From: Nitrospirota bacterium
Lineage (GTDB): Bacteria > Patescibacteriota > Gracilibacteria > UBA1369 > LOWO2-01-FULL-3
Direction: 5' to 3'
Assembly (NCBI GenBank): GCA_030598325.1
Contig: JAUVQE010000004.1
Span: 1-32,180, forward strand
DNA: 32,180 nt
Position 1 is the stretch's first letter, and every line of letters starts with the position of its first letter. Made by a program: the position numbers and the translations under genes. Below the pieces are notes generated by a model that did no database searches, was not told where the DNA came from, and was given only the letters and a program-made list of their open reading frames with translations. This document shows positions 22,546 through 31,806 of this stretch, piece by piece.

Positions 22546-23733
22546 CTATGCCTGTTTTGTTTTTAACGTTAATTTTGCCACTCCCCAAACAAGGAAGCTT
22601 GCCAGAACGAAAACCCCGAGAATGATTATGGTGTTTTTTGTTGGGTTGCTTTCGCTTATCGTGCTGAAGGCACTGTTCGGATTAAAGCGTGTGTGTAGAC
22701 GCAGGAACGAAACGGCTGAAAATATTCCCGCCCATCCAAAACGACTCCATTTGTAAATTGCTTTTCCGGGAAGATATGTAAGCGGGAAAAGTTCAAAAAA
22801 CACACCTTCAAGAAGAATTATATATAGAAGATTGAAAAGGTCATAAATTACTTCATATTCCTTTGTGTACGGCGTGATAAACCATGCCGTCAGAGCCATT
22901 AAAAACATCCAAAGCAGACTGTAATATTCGAGTTTACCTTCATTTCTCTTATATTTTTCCGAAAAAATGAAAAGTCCCATTGGAATTCCGAATAGATAGC
23001 CGGGTGGTATTTCGAGGTTTCGGCTCAAAACCACACAAAATATCGCCAAAAAAAGTCCAAGGACGTTGGGCTTGAAAATTGCGGGACAGTTCCATTTTCG
23101 CGCGACCAGAAAACGGAAAAGATCTTTTGCGTATGTTGCCAGGATGATTGCACCGACTGTGATTATCAATATCCCCAAATTCTTTTTTCCAAAAAGGCTA
23201 AAGTCGGGGGTTATGTGGGCCGCCACCACTCCAAAAGTCAGGAGGAGCAGGAGAAGCGTTATTTTTCTGGTCAGAGGGTGTCTGGATATTTTTGATTCCG
23301 TCAAAAGTCCGAGTATCGGGATGCGTTTCATGAATTTGTTGATGTCATCGCCGTGCGCCTCTATTACATTGTTAAAAAGGAAGCACGCTATTCCGACCAC
23401 GAGGAAGATTATGATTGCGAGGAGAACGTTTGTTCCTATTACTTTTGGGTCTTTTGAAATTTCTGAGGGGCTTGCTATGTATTCATCATTGAGAATTGGG
23501 TTTTCGTAGCCGAATTTTTCTCTTTCAAAAGGTTCTGTTGGAATTTTTGGAATTTCTATAAATTCGTAAATTTTGTACGTTTCTCTGATTTCAGTTGTTC
23601 CGTCGGGGTTTTCGATTATTTCCACGCTTTCCGGTTCACCGAGGTCGGGTCTGGAAGTCAGGTCTTCCGCCGCGAGGGCGAATTGTGTGGACAGGAAAAA
23701 CAAGGCTAATGTAATTAGAATGAGTTTTTTCAT
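22546..23733 (-). CDS. Polytopic membrane protein with signal peptide (FGLLP-motif-like)
   Basis: The 395-aa protein has a signal peptide (residues 1-21, cleavage after ALA). An acidic extracellular domain of ~80 residues follows (PDGTTEIRETYKIYEFIEIP), then about nine TM helices between residues 100 and 390. Near residue 310, EGVFFELFPLTYLPGKAIYKWSRFGW resembles the motif of FGLLP-type membrane proteins, an uncharacterised family; this match is from memory of the pattern and is tentative. The last gene in a run after the sensor kinase and receiver, it also has a promoter candidate of its own, so it may be an output or accessory sensor of that system. Confidence 0.72.
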   Translation of the reverse strand: MKKLILITLALFFLSTQFALAAEDLTSRPDLGEPESVEIIENPDGTTEIRETYKIYEFIEIPKIPTEPFEREKFGYENPILNDEYIASPSEISKDPKVIGTNVLLAIIIFLVVGIACFLFNNVIEAHGDDINKFMKRIPILGLLTESKISRHPLTRKITLLLLLLTFGVVAAHITPDFSLFGKKNLGILIITVGAIILATYAKDLFRFLVARKWNCPAIFKPNVLGLFLAIFCVVLSRNLEIPPGYLFGIPMGLFIFSEKYKRNEGKLEYYSLLWMFLMALTAWFITPYTKEYEVIYDLFNLLYIILLEGVFFELFPLTYLPGKAIYKWSRFGWAGIFSAVSFLRLHTRFNPNSAFSTISESNPTKNTIIILGVFVLASFLVWGVAKLTLKTKQA

Positions 23734-23763
23734 ATTGAGAGATTATGGTGCTGGTATGCTGGA

Positions 23764-23791
23764 AGTATACTGCATTTCTTTACCCAATCAA
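23764..23791 (-). promoter_or_regulatory. Promoter candidate of the membrane protein gene
   Basis: Minus strand TTGATT (23791-23786), 16 bp, TATACT (23769-23764), with a ~25-nt leader to ATG 23733. The -10 lies inside an AGTATACT palindrome that also occurs at 23822-23829. Confidence 0.45.
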
Positions 23792-24151
23792 CTCTTTAAC
23801 TTTCTCAGCAATTTTTTCCAAAGTATACTTTGATTTCATCAAATAGTTTTTCACGTTTAATCTAACGACACAATCATTCAAACTGGTTATATCGTTTTTA
23901 ACGGTAAGGACAATCACTGGGTATTTATCAATTATTCCCGTTTTATTCATTTGCTCCAGAACCCACTCTCCCGATTTTACCGGCATGATCAAATCCAGTA
24001 TTATCAGATCCGGTTTTTCTTTATCGATTTTATCAAAACCATCTTTCCCGTCAAAGGCTTGGACTATGCTATGTCCTTCTGTTTCCAATGCTGTTGTTAT
24101 TGCTTTTTGCAGGATGTTATCATCTTCGATAACGAGTATTTTTTTAGACAT
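23780..24151 (-). CDS. Single-domain response regulator (CheY-type receiver)
   Basis: The 123-aa receiver domain has no output domain. The acidic pocket Asp10/Asp11 (LVIEDDN), phosphoacceptor Asp53 (LIILDLIMP), Thr83 (PVIVLTVKND) and Lys106 (NYLMKSKYT) are all present, so it should be phosphorylated. It lies 23 bp downstream of the sensor kinase gene in the same direction and is almost certainly its partner. Lacking a DNA-binding domain, it probably acts through protein contacts, such as with the kinase, with the neighbouring membrane protein or in a phosphorelay. Confidence 0.94.
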   Translation of the reverse strand: MSKKILVIEDDNILQKAITTALETEGHSIVQAFDGKDGFDKIDKEKPDLIILDLIMPVKSGEWVLEQMNKTGIIDKYPVIVLTVKNDITSLNDCVVRLNVKNYLMKSKYTLEKIAEKVKELIG

Positions 24152-24174
24152 AAGTGTTTTTTTTAAATTGATTA

Positions 24175-26439
24175 TTATTTTACAGGCAGTTCAGCATAAA
24201 AAGTAGTGCCTTCATTTTCGTCTGATTCAAACCAGATTTTTCCGCCATGAGCTTCAATAATTGCTTTAACAATGTATAGACCAAGGCCTGTTCCACCGGT
24301 TTCGTATTGGACCACATTGTCCGCCCTAAAGAACTTTTCAAATATTCTGTCTTGTTGTTTTAGTGGTATTCCTATTCCATTGTCTTTGACGGATAACATT
24401 ATCCCGTCTTCATTTTGCAGACAACTCACTTCTATTGTTCCTCCCTGCTTTGAATACTTGACCGCGTTGTCGATTAGATTGCTAATTGCCTGCTTTATTT
24501 TGCCGGGATCAATATTTATTATTAATTTTGACGGAGTTTCTTTACTTTTAACAATCGGTATTTTTTTATTATTGTTGTTTTTTTCAACAATTTTTATTGC
24601 GCTATCAATAAGCTTGATCACATTGGTATTTACTTTTTCTATATCAAATTTCTTACCGGTTTCAATGTGCGATACATTCAGCAAATTATCGACAAGTTTT
24701 GTTAATTTATTCGCGCTGGTATTAACATCAAGGGCATATTCTTTTTGCTTACTATTCAATTTTTCGCGAAGCAGTAGTTCACTCATCCATTTTATGCCCG
24801 TCAAAGGTGTTTTGAGCTGGTGAGACGCGACCGACACGAATTCAGTCTTCATTCTGTCTATTTCCCGTTCCTTGGTTGCGTCTCTAAATACCACCACACA
24901 ACCGACAATCTGTCCCTTTTTATTTATTAGTGGTGCCGCACTGTCAGCTACCGATATCTGTTTTCCTTTTTTGGTAATCAGCAAGGTATGATTGGACATT
25001 GACTGAGGTTTTCCGGTTGCTATGGCGTCCTTAATAAATTTGTCATTAACTTTATCGGTGTCTGATTCATAAACAAACTTCAAAACATTCTGATATTTTT
25101 CACCCAAAGCCTCTTTTTCCGAAAATCCTGACATCCGGCTTGCGACCGGATTAAAAAGCGTAATCTTCAAATCTACGTCAACCACAAAAACACCGTCACC
25201 AATACCCTGAATAATTGTTTCTATTTTATTTTTGTCCTTACTTATTTGATCGGCATTTTTTCGAATTTCTTTTGTTTGATCTTCAACTTTTTGATCGACT
25301 TCCGCCCGGGACTTTTTTATAGCTTTTGTCATCTCATCAAAAGACCGTGAAAGTTGCCCTACCTCATCATCACTATCAGTACCGACTTTGTAATCCAAAT
25401 TGCCTTTACCGATAATCGCGGTTCCTTCTTTTAAAAGGGTAATTGGTTTGGTAATGTATTTGGCCACAAAATAAATGGTAGCAAAAAGTATTACAAAAAC
25501 AATTAAAATGCTTGTTATCGCAAATATTAATTGATTTTTGATCGAAATCATTGCTTCAGATTCATCAATCTCGGCAAGCAGGCACCATCCCATTTCAGGA
25601 ATGTGAACATGGGTTCCAATAACACTATTTCCGATATAATCGGGAAATATTTCGACCGACTCCTCCCCGTATTGTTTTATATGACCCTCTTCATGTTCTT
25701 CGTGTTCCCCTTCATCTTCTACATACGAAAAACATTTACTGGAATTAACCGTATCTATTTTCTGTTCTAAAATAACGTTTTCAGTCTGAGCTAAAGGACT
25801 AATCGCGTAACTTTCTTCATTGATCAAATATGTTTCACCGGTTTCCCCAAGTCCTGTTTTATCTAAAACTATTTCATTAAAGTGTTTAAAACTTGTTATC
25901 CCCCCTACCATTCCCAAATATTCATTGGTTTCTTGATTATAAATAGGGGAAACAATTCCTAAAACAACTCCCAAATCGGGGTCATCTACAAATTTTATCT
26001 CAGTTTTTCTCTCCGGATTTTCTTTAAAAAACGCACTTTCAGAATAATCCGAGCCAATCAATTCAGGATCGGTTGACGCGATCAATATATTATCTTTATC
26101 AAGAACCCTAACACTTAAAACATGGTCAATTGAATTAACTATTTTCTGCAATCTTTCGTTAACGGCTAATACTTGCTCATCATAAGAAGAATCATTTCCA
26201 CTTGTTAATAATAATTTTTCAATTTTCCCAATTAAAGCTATGCTTTGAATAAGTTCTTTTTCCATTTCCAGCTGTGTCTCAATATTATGCGCTCTTGATT
26301 GCGCGGTTGTTTCCAGATGCGCAAAAATTCTCTCTTTTAAATTTTCGGCACTATAAAAATAGGAATAAAAAGTTGCTAACGACAATATCACCGTTATGGC
26401 TATAAAGATTGGTAAGACTATTTTTGTTTGAATCTTCAT
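24175..26439 (-). CDS. Membrane sensor histidine kinase: Cache-HAMP-PAS-HisKA-HATPase
   Basis: The 754-aa kinase has TM1 at about 9-29, an extracellular double-Cache-like domain (30-300: VLDKDNILIASTDPELIG, GETYLINEESYAIS) and TM2 at about 303-325. HAMP follows (ITKPITLLKEGTAIIGKGNLDYKV), then a coiled coil, PAS (about 400-515: GDGVFVVDVDLKITLFN) and HisKA with the phosphoacceptor His540 (VASHQLKTPLTG). HATPase_c carries the N-box NLIDNAVKYS, G1 VKDNGIGIP and G2 GGTGLGLYIV. All catalytic residues are intact. The sensor domain holds an unusual Glu/His-rich loop at about 238-256 (GEHEEHEEGHIK), suggesting metal or pH sensing (inference). It pairs with the receiver 23 bp downstream and follows the giant surface protein gene. 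Confidence 0.94.
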   Translation of the reverse strand: MKIQTKIVLPIFIAITVILSLATFYSYFYSAENLKERIFAHLETTAQSRAHNIETQLEMEKELIQSIALIGKIEKLLLTSGNDSSYDEQVLAVNERLQKIVNSIDHVLSVRVLDKDNILIASTDPELIGSDYSESAFFKENPERKTEIKFVDDPDLGVVLGIVSPIYNQETNEYLGMVGGITSFKHFNEIVLDKTGLGETGETYLINEESYAISPLAQTENVILEQKIDTVNSSKCFSYVEDEGEHEEHEEGHIKQYGEESVEIFPDYIGNSVIGTHVHIPEMGWCLLAEIDESEAMISIKNQLIFAITSILIVFVILFATIYFVAKYITKPITLLKEGTAIIGKGNLDYKVGTDSDDEVGQLSRSFDEMTKAIKKSRAEVDQKVEDQTKEIRKNADQISKDKNKIETIIQGIGDGVFVVDVDLKITLFNPVASRMSGFSEKEALGEKYQNVLKFVYESDTDKVNDKFIKDAIATGKPQSMSNHTLLITKKGKQISVADSAAPLINKKGQIVGCVVVFRDATKEREIDRMKTEFVSVASHQLKTPLTGIKWMSELLLREKLNSKQKEYALDVNTSANKLTKLVDNLLNVSHIETGKKFDIEKVNTNVIKLIDSAIKIVEKNNNNKKIPIVKSKETPSKLIINIDPGKIKQAISNLIDNAVKYSKQGGTIEVSCLQNEDGIMLSVKDNGIGIPLKQQDRIFEKFFRADNVVQYETGGTGLGLYIVKAIIEAHGGKIWFESDENEGTTFYAELPVK

Positions 26440-26448
26440 GTTTATTAT

Positions 26449-26577
26449 TTATTTTCCGACTTTTATTCCCTTGCTTCTTCCGACTAAAAAGACCAATACT
26501 CCAATAAATGCTAACAACAATGTTAATAGAGTTGTTGTCAGATCAAAATATGACAGAACAATCGCTAAATAATTTTT
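26449..26577 (-). other. Out-of-frame C-terminal transmembrane tail of the giant surface protein
   Basis: The giant frame ends GTG-GAA-AAA-ATT-ATT-TAG at 26565. In the -1 frame from the A6 run, the sequence reads KNYLAIVLSYFDL, then TTTLLTLLLAFIGVLVFLVG and a basic tail (RSKGIKVGK) to TAA at 26449-26451: about 42 residues with one clear TM helix. No ATG, GTG or TTG lies at its beginning. The neighbouring protein at 31807 ends with the same layout (Ig-like strand, DKIIVRLDTYLNYF, TM helix). A frameshift, slippage or single-base error at the A6 run would join the tail to the giant protein. Confidence 0.55.
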
Positions 26578-29500
26578 TCCACTCTAAATTCTACGATTTC
26601 ACTTGGTTTACTTTTGACCTGACTTTCAGCGTCCAATGTCAAGGTATATACCTCGTGATCGCCCGTGACTAATTCAATGTCGTCTTGTGAATGACTTAAG
26701 AGCCAGTCCCCATTTTCGTCCACCTGTGTTCTGTATATGACAGCCTGCTCAGAATGGATAAATATAATTACTTCGGAATTAGGGATACCTTTTCCGCTAA
26801 ATTCAATATTATTGCCAATACTGGTGCCAGCGACTTGCAGTACTTGCGGTGCTTTCAAAATCGGTGATTCTTCGGCCTGCGAAATATCTTCTATGGTGGT
26901 GATTTCCTCTTCTGCCGGTCCGCCTCTTTCAATGAAAATTTTTTCTTCTGTAGGCTCTTCTGTGATTTCTTCCGCCGGGGTAGGTTCTTCTGTGATTTCT
27001 TCTGTGGGTTCCTCCTCCAGACCTCCTCTTTCAATAAGAATCTTTTCTTCCGGTGTAGCGGGTTCTTCCGTGATTTCCTCCGGCTCTTCTATAATTTCTT
27101 CCTCCGGCTCTTCTGTGATTTCAACAAGGATTCTTTCTGATATGGGTCCTTCTGCTGTTTCTTCTGTGGGTTCTTCTTCCTTTTCTTCCTCTTGCGACTC
27201 ATCTGCAGGAGTTTTGTCCACACCGTAACTATGTGGCAACGGTGCCCCACCGCCTCCGCCACTACCTCCTGATCCAGATGAGGTTGTGTCGGTTGTGAAT
27301 TGGGATTCTGTAATTGTTATTTCGTTACCAAAACTATCAAATGCCCAAATCTTGGCGTGATAAGTGGTTCCTTCCGCAAGTCCAGTTATGTTTGTTGAAG
27401 CGGTTTCCATGATCGCTAAGTTGGTGTCGGCAATTTCATCCCATTTTGTCGCTGTTCCGGTTGCGTTTTGTACATCCGCTAAATCTTGTCCGTACCAAAT
27501 TTCATAATAATCAAAATTGATTTCAACGCTAACAGGGGCCCATGACCAGACAATGGATGAAGTATCGGAGCTCACGCCGGAAAAATCATTCAATCCAAGC
27601 GGATTTTTGGTGTCCAAAGCAAAATCTGCCGAATTGACATAGCTGCTTGTGTTTTGATAAACATCAGTGGCTCGTAACCTTATTTGCATATCCGCTTCTT
27701 CTTGTCCGTCAAAATCAGTACCTGCATCCCAAGTGATTGTTTTGCCTGTTCCTAATGTCATACCCGACCCTATGTCTCCTATAACGCCGGTATCAACAAC
27801 TGTCCAGGTCAGGCCTCCATCATCTGAAATGTCCATTTCAACAACAATATCACCGGATCCATCACTCAAATCATAAGATATTTCGACATCATTGCTACCG
27901 GCCACTTGTTCCGCGGAAATATTAGAAATAACCGGCGCGTTGGCATCAACGGTAAACGCGCTACTTACTTGCGCGTCACCTTCTTCAAGTCCATCATCCG
28001 GTTTCAATCTGACATAAACCGTCTCATCGTAGACCCCTACTAAATCATTAGCCGTGTTCCATACAAAAACGTGATCTTCTCCCGTCGGGGAAGAAGATAA
28101 CGTAGAAACTCCATCATGAGCAATATCAGCCGAAGCGACCGTCATTGTCGCTTCTTCACCGGTAAAATCGCCTGTTAAAGAATATTCATAAACAGATAAA
28201 TCCACAAAATTGCTTTCGGCGTCGCTCAAGTTATAACTAATATTCACATATCCATCATCAGCTTGTTGTATAGCTGAATTGATAACAATTTCCGGTTCTG
28301 TGTTGTTCCCCTGCAAATACAATGTGTTTATTTCCGTGGCATCAAGCGCTCTATTCCACATGCTCACTTCATCAATCGTTCCGTTAAAATGCTTGTCGTT
28401 TTCTACTGATCTTCTGCCTATATCCAGAGCGTTTGCTGAGGAGGAAATGTAGCCGCTCCAGCTGGTGCTATTATCCAAAGAGCCGTCTATGTATATTTTC
28501 ATTGTTTGTCCGTCGTAGGTACCTGCGACAAAATACCAAACGTTTTGGGAGGGTGTCGTGCTGGTAGTTATGGATTCTCTGCCGGAAGATGTTTCAATAG
28601 CGAATTCAAATGCGGTATTCCCATCATTATGCTGTAGTTGGTATTGGCTGTCTCCGTTTTTACTGACTATTTGCGCTCGTGCATTTCCTGTTGTTGGGTC
28701 AATTGCCCATTTCACCCAGGCCGAAACGGTGATTGCCGTACTTGGATTAAGATTTGTGGCGTCTGCGACAGTTATATAGTCATCTGTTCCATCAAATAAA
28801 AGCGCGCTGTTTTCTTTTCCGGTTGTCCATGTAGGTGAATTGGCTGGGCAGCTTGGGCTAAGAGTTCCGTCATTGGCATCATATGAATCACTTGCCGTGC
28901 AATCAGTGTTTTCATCCAGCGACCAGCGACTTATTGGGTCTGTGTCGGGTGTGAGTATTGTAAAATTCGCATCACTCACGTCGCTAACCAAAGTCTCCAA
29001 AACGTCAGTAATTCGTATCTTTACGGTGGTGCTTGGATCGGCGGGCACTGTCCATGCATGGCTTCCGTCATCTGTCGTTGAGGATGTAATAATATTTATA
29101 TCTGAGGCAAAATCATCTTTGGAATATTCAAGCTTCACATTGCCCGATGTATTTGCTGAACTCCACGTGATGGTTGCTGTTGATCCGACTGTTGGATACT
29201 CACCTCCATTTGGGGCGGTGAGTGTCACACTTGTTGCGGTACTTTCAATATCCACCGTATTCAAAAGACCCGTGGCACCATTTCCTTCATAAGCAATAAG
29301 GTATTTATCGCCCGAAAGGTGTAGAATTTTAGGGAAACTTGTAAATAATGTATCAAACTCAAATGTTGATAGAACGGCATCTTCGATAGCCCCGGTGCTA
29401 TCGACATCGAATGTTTTTATAAACCCGTCGCCGTCCTGACCTTGATAAATAGACGCGAAGACGTCACCGACGATAGAAATAATATCCGGTTCAAGCCCGC

Positions 29501-31778
29501 TGATCGTGTCATATTCCAACGTATCAATAACTGTATCGGTAATATTTCCCGATGTATCGATCTCAACTGTTTTGACAAATCCAGCATTGCTTAGCCCCCC
29601 ATAAACCACCATATATATATCCCCACTCACCTGTTTTATCTGAGGTGCCTGCCCATCGCTCGTATCAAACTCCAATGTATCAATAACAGTATCGGTTATG
29701 TTCCCCGATGTATCTATCTCTACCGTTTTTATGAATCCGTCAGCATCCACTCCTTCGTATGCGATAGCGTAGATATTGCCGGATATGTTGATGATCTCCG
29801 GAAATGCAGTGCTTGCTATATCAAATTCCAATGTATCAACGACAGTATCGGTGATGTTCCCCGATGTATCTATTTCAATCGTTTTTATAAAACCGTCATT
29901 TCCCGGTCCTCTGTAGGCAACCGCATAGATATTGCCTGAAATATTGATTAGTGACACATTCATAGCTTGTCCCAGGTCAAATTCCAATGTGTCTATTACT
30001 GTTTTTGTTATATTTCCCGATGTATCAATAGTTATCGTCACAATAAATCCATCATTTAAAACCCCTTCGTACGCAATTGCGTACACATTGCCTGAAATAT
30101 GAATGATATCCGGATAAACCGTATCCTCTATATCAAATTCAAAGGAGTCTACATTTGTATTAACAAATGTTCCGGAACTCGTGACCTCAATAGTTTTGAC
30201 AAAACCGTCAACATCTACCCCTTGGTACGCAATAGCAAAAATATCTCCGGATATGTGAATCAAATCAGGGTTTATTCCGGTAGTCGCATCAAATGTTACG
30301 GATGAGCCCAAGTTTGAAATGACTCCTTGTGCACCGGTCGAAAACGCATTTACGTCTTCTGCTTCAATATACCAACAAGTGCTATTGTTCAACTTCACCA
30401 GCGAATACCCTGCCTCCGTGGAATTGTTTTCCGAAAGAAGGATTTCACCTTCGCAACCATCAAAGACATCTTCCGCAGAAGTGGCTCCGGGACACACACG
30501 CACAGATTCATGACTCGGTAGCTTTGGTACAACAAGCTGGATTTTTGTAATCGCGGATCTATTGTTCGTTCCTATATGTACTACTGATGTGTCATTATTA
30601 GAATCAATCATATAGTCGGATATATCTAAGTCGTCGTTGTATTCAAAATAAGCAACTTTGTTGTTTTTGTGATCGAGATATATCCATTCGTCAGTGATGT
30701 TAATAATTTCGCTACTTTCACTTATAAAAGTCACATCTGTTTGATTCTTGGTTAAATTGTAAATCCTTTCTTCTTCGACTTCCTGATCGTAAGCAATCGT
30801 TATATCCAAAAGTTGTATTTCGGTTTCACAATCACCGATCAGGAATGCTTTAAACATTATTTGTCCGGTATCTATAGAGAATTCGCTAATATTATCATTT
30901 ACAACGGAAGCTGGGTTGTACTTTTTCTTACCGGCTTTCATCCATTCGTCATTCCAGTAATACCAATTTACCCCATTGTTATCGGAAAGCTGATAGTAAA
31001 TCTCTCCTCCATTTTTGTCGGCGCTCTCAATGAAGCCGGTCCACTCGGATATATTTGGAACGACCAGCGAATCTATCGGCTGAATTGTCGCTTCGCATGT
31101 TTTTGTGCCTGCGTGAGCGGTTGGAATGTCAAAAAAGATGTCTTCCAGATAGCTTACCGGTTCTTCTGCTGGTGGTTCGGGAGCGGTGACCGGCTCGGGT
31201 TCGATGATTGGCTCGGGTTCGGGGGTCGTTTCTGGTTCGGGTTCGGGAGTGGCTTCAGGTTCGGGTTCGGGAGTGGCTTCAGGTTCGGGTTCGGGGGTGG
31301 CTTCGGGTTCGGGAGTGGCTTCAGGTTCGGGTGAGGCTTCAGGCTCGGGGGCGGCTTCAGGCTCGGCCCCAAAGAGAACTATTCCATCAACAATCTGTAT
31401 TTCGCTGGAATCGTAAACATATTCTGTTGGATTATTAAAACCCCAGCTCACAGACATTGCTCTAACTTCTGCTTTTGAAGTAACAAAAAACACACCGCTA
31501 AATAGAATAATCCATAAAACCACAAGTAATGCAAAACCTGAAAGACCCAAAAGAGAAACTTTTCTTTTCAGTTTATATTTCTCAATTTCTTTTTCATCTT
31601 TACTGAATTTTTCAGGAGCAAGAAAAATGTAAACAGGCAACGATATTATCAACAAAAAAAGCTCTAAAAAAATAATAATAAAAGCATTACCGATGGTCTT
31701 TAAAACACCAGCATTGATGATTTTCTCTTTCTTTTTGTAAATCGCGGTCGAAACGTGCGATATAAAATTTAGCCACAT
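26565..31778 (-). CDS. Giant multidomain surface protein (seven-repeat propeller, LamG, FnIII/Ig-like)
   Basis: The 1737-aa protein starts with a cytoplasmic stub and two TM helices (about 31-54 and 73-98) instead of a normal signal peptide. Outside follow a PEPEAT-rich stalk (about 134-200), a beta domain (200-480) and seven ~52-aa repeats (about 489-844) of the type DTLEFD...ISGNIYAIAYEG...DGFIKTVEIDTSGNI, which probably fold as a seven-bladed beta-propeller. Next are a GEYPTVGSTATITW domain, a LamG/concanavalin-like domain (about 948-1159: NALLFDG-like core, YITVADATNLNP, AGTYDGQTMKIYIDG), Ig-like domains (1160-1390), an FnIII-like domain (1391-1496), a Gly/Ser hinge, a Glu/Pro-rich repeat segment (1518-1636) and a last Ig-like domain. 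It is probably an adhesin or recognition protein. A TM tail lies in the -1 frame just after the stop. Confidence 0.9.
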   Translation of the reverse strand: MWLNFISHVSTAIYKKKEKIINAGVLKTIGNAFIIIFLELFLLIISLPVYIFLAPEKFSKDEKEIEKYKLKRKVSLLGLSGFALLVVLWIILFSGVFFVTSKAEVRAMSVSWGFNNPTEYVYDSSEIQIVDGIVLFGAEPEAAPEPEASPEPEATPEPEATPEPEPEATPEPEPEATPEPEPETTPEPEPIIEPEPVTAPEPPAEEPVSYLEDIFFDIPTAHAGTKTCEATIQPIDSLVVPNISEWTGFIESADKNGGEIYYQLSDNNGVNWYYWNDEWMKAGKKKYNPASVVNDNISEFSIDTGQIMFKAFLIGDCETEIQLLDITIAYDQEVEEERIYNLTKNQTDVTFISESSEIINITDEWIYLDHKNNKVAYFEYNDDLDISDYMIDSNNDTSVVHIGTNNRSAITKIQLVVPKLPSHESVRVCPGATSAEDVFDGCEGEILLSENNSTEAGYSLVKLNNSTCWYIEAEDVNAFSTGAQGVISNLGSSVTFDATTGINPDLIHISGDIFAIAYQGVDVDGFVKTIEVTSSGTFVNTNVDSFEFDIEDTVYPDIIHISGNVYAIAYEGVLNDGFIVTITIDTSGNITKTVIDTLEFDLGQAMNVSLINISGNIYAVAYRGPGNDGFIKTIEIDTSGNITDTVVDTLEFDIASTAFPEIINISGNIYAIAYEGVDADGFIKTVEIDTSGNITDTVIDTLEFDTSDGQAPQIKQVSGDIYMVVYGGLSNAGFVKTVEIDTSGNITDTVIDTLEYDTISGLEPDIISIVGDVFASIYQGQDGDGFIKTFDVDSTGAIEDAVLSTFEFDTLFTSFPKILHLSGDKYLIAYEGNGATGLLNTVDIESTATSVTLTAPNGGEYPTVGSTATITWSSANTSGNVKLEYSKDDFASDINIITSSTTDDGSHAWTVPADPSTTVKIRITDVLETLVSDVSDANFTILTPDTDPISRWSLDENTDCTASDSYDANDGTLSPSCPANSPTWTTGKENSALLFDGTDDYITVADATNLNPSTAITVSAWVKWAIDPTTGNARAQIVSKNGDSQYQLQHNDGNTAFEFAIETSSGRESITTSTTPSQNVWYFVAGTYDGQTMKIYIDGSLDNSTSWSGYISSSANALDIGRRSVENDKHFNGTIDEVSMWNRALDATEINTLYLQGNNTEPEIVINSAIQQADDGYVNISYNLSDAESNFVDLSVYEYSLTGDFTGEEATMTVASADIAHDGVSTLSSSPTGEDHVFVWNTANDLVGVYDETVYVRLKPDDGLEEGDAQVSSAFTVDANAPVISNISAEQVAGSNDVEISYDLSDGSGDIVVEMDISDDGGLTWTVVDTGVIGDIGSGMTLGTGKTITWDAGTDFDGQEEADMQIRLRATDVYQNTSSYVNSADFALDTKNPLGLNDFSGVSSDTSSIVWSWAPVSVEINFDYYEIWYGQDLADVQNATGTATKWDEIADTNLAIMETASTNITGLAEGTTYHAKIWAFDSFGNEITITESQFTTDTTSSGSGGSGGGGGAPLPHSYGVDKTPADESQEEEKEEEPTEETAEGPISERILVEITEEPEEEIIEEPEEITEEPATPEEKILIERGGLEEEPTEEITEEPTPAEEITEEPTEEKIFIERGGPAEEEITTIEDISQAEESPILKAPQVLQVAGTSIGNNIEFSGKGIPNSEVIIFIHSEQAVIYRTQVDENGDWLLSHSQDDIELVTGDHEVYTLTLDAESQVKSKPSEIVEFRVEKII
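29245..30320. repeat. Seven ~156-bp repeats encoding the propeller blades
   Basis: Seven units of about 52 codons follow one another without gaps. Units 3, 4 and 5 are the most alike (each with DTLE(F/Y)D, SG(N/D)IY and EIDTSGNITDTV), and the outer units are more diverged. This suggests spread by unequal crossing-over or gene conversion in the middle of the array. Confidence 0.85.
31180..31375. repeat. Minisatellite encoding the PEPEAT stalk
   Basis: GGTTCGGGTTCGGGAGTGGC-type units of 12-24 bp repeat on the plus strand, encoding a minus-strand (PEPEATPEPE)n segment. In-frame copy-number variation would change the distance of the receptor domains from the membrane. Confidence 0.85.
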
Positions 31779-31806
31779 ATTTTTTTTGTTTTTCTGTATA
31801 TTTTAG

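Noticed and set aside
30813-31416. Gly/Ser-rich and FGSGF-type repeat proteins on the plus strand
   Set aside because: They are translations of the opposite strand of the PEPEAT minisatellite and of beta-domain coding DNA in the giant gene.
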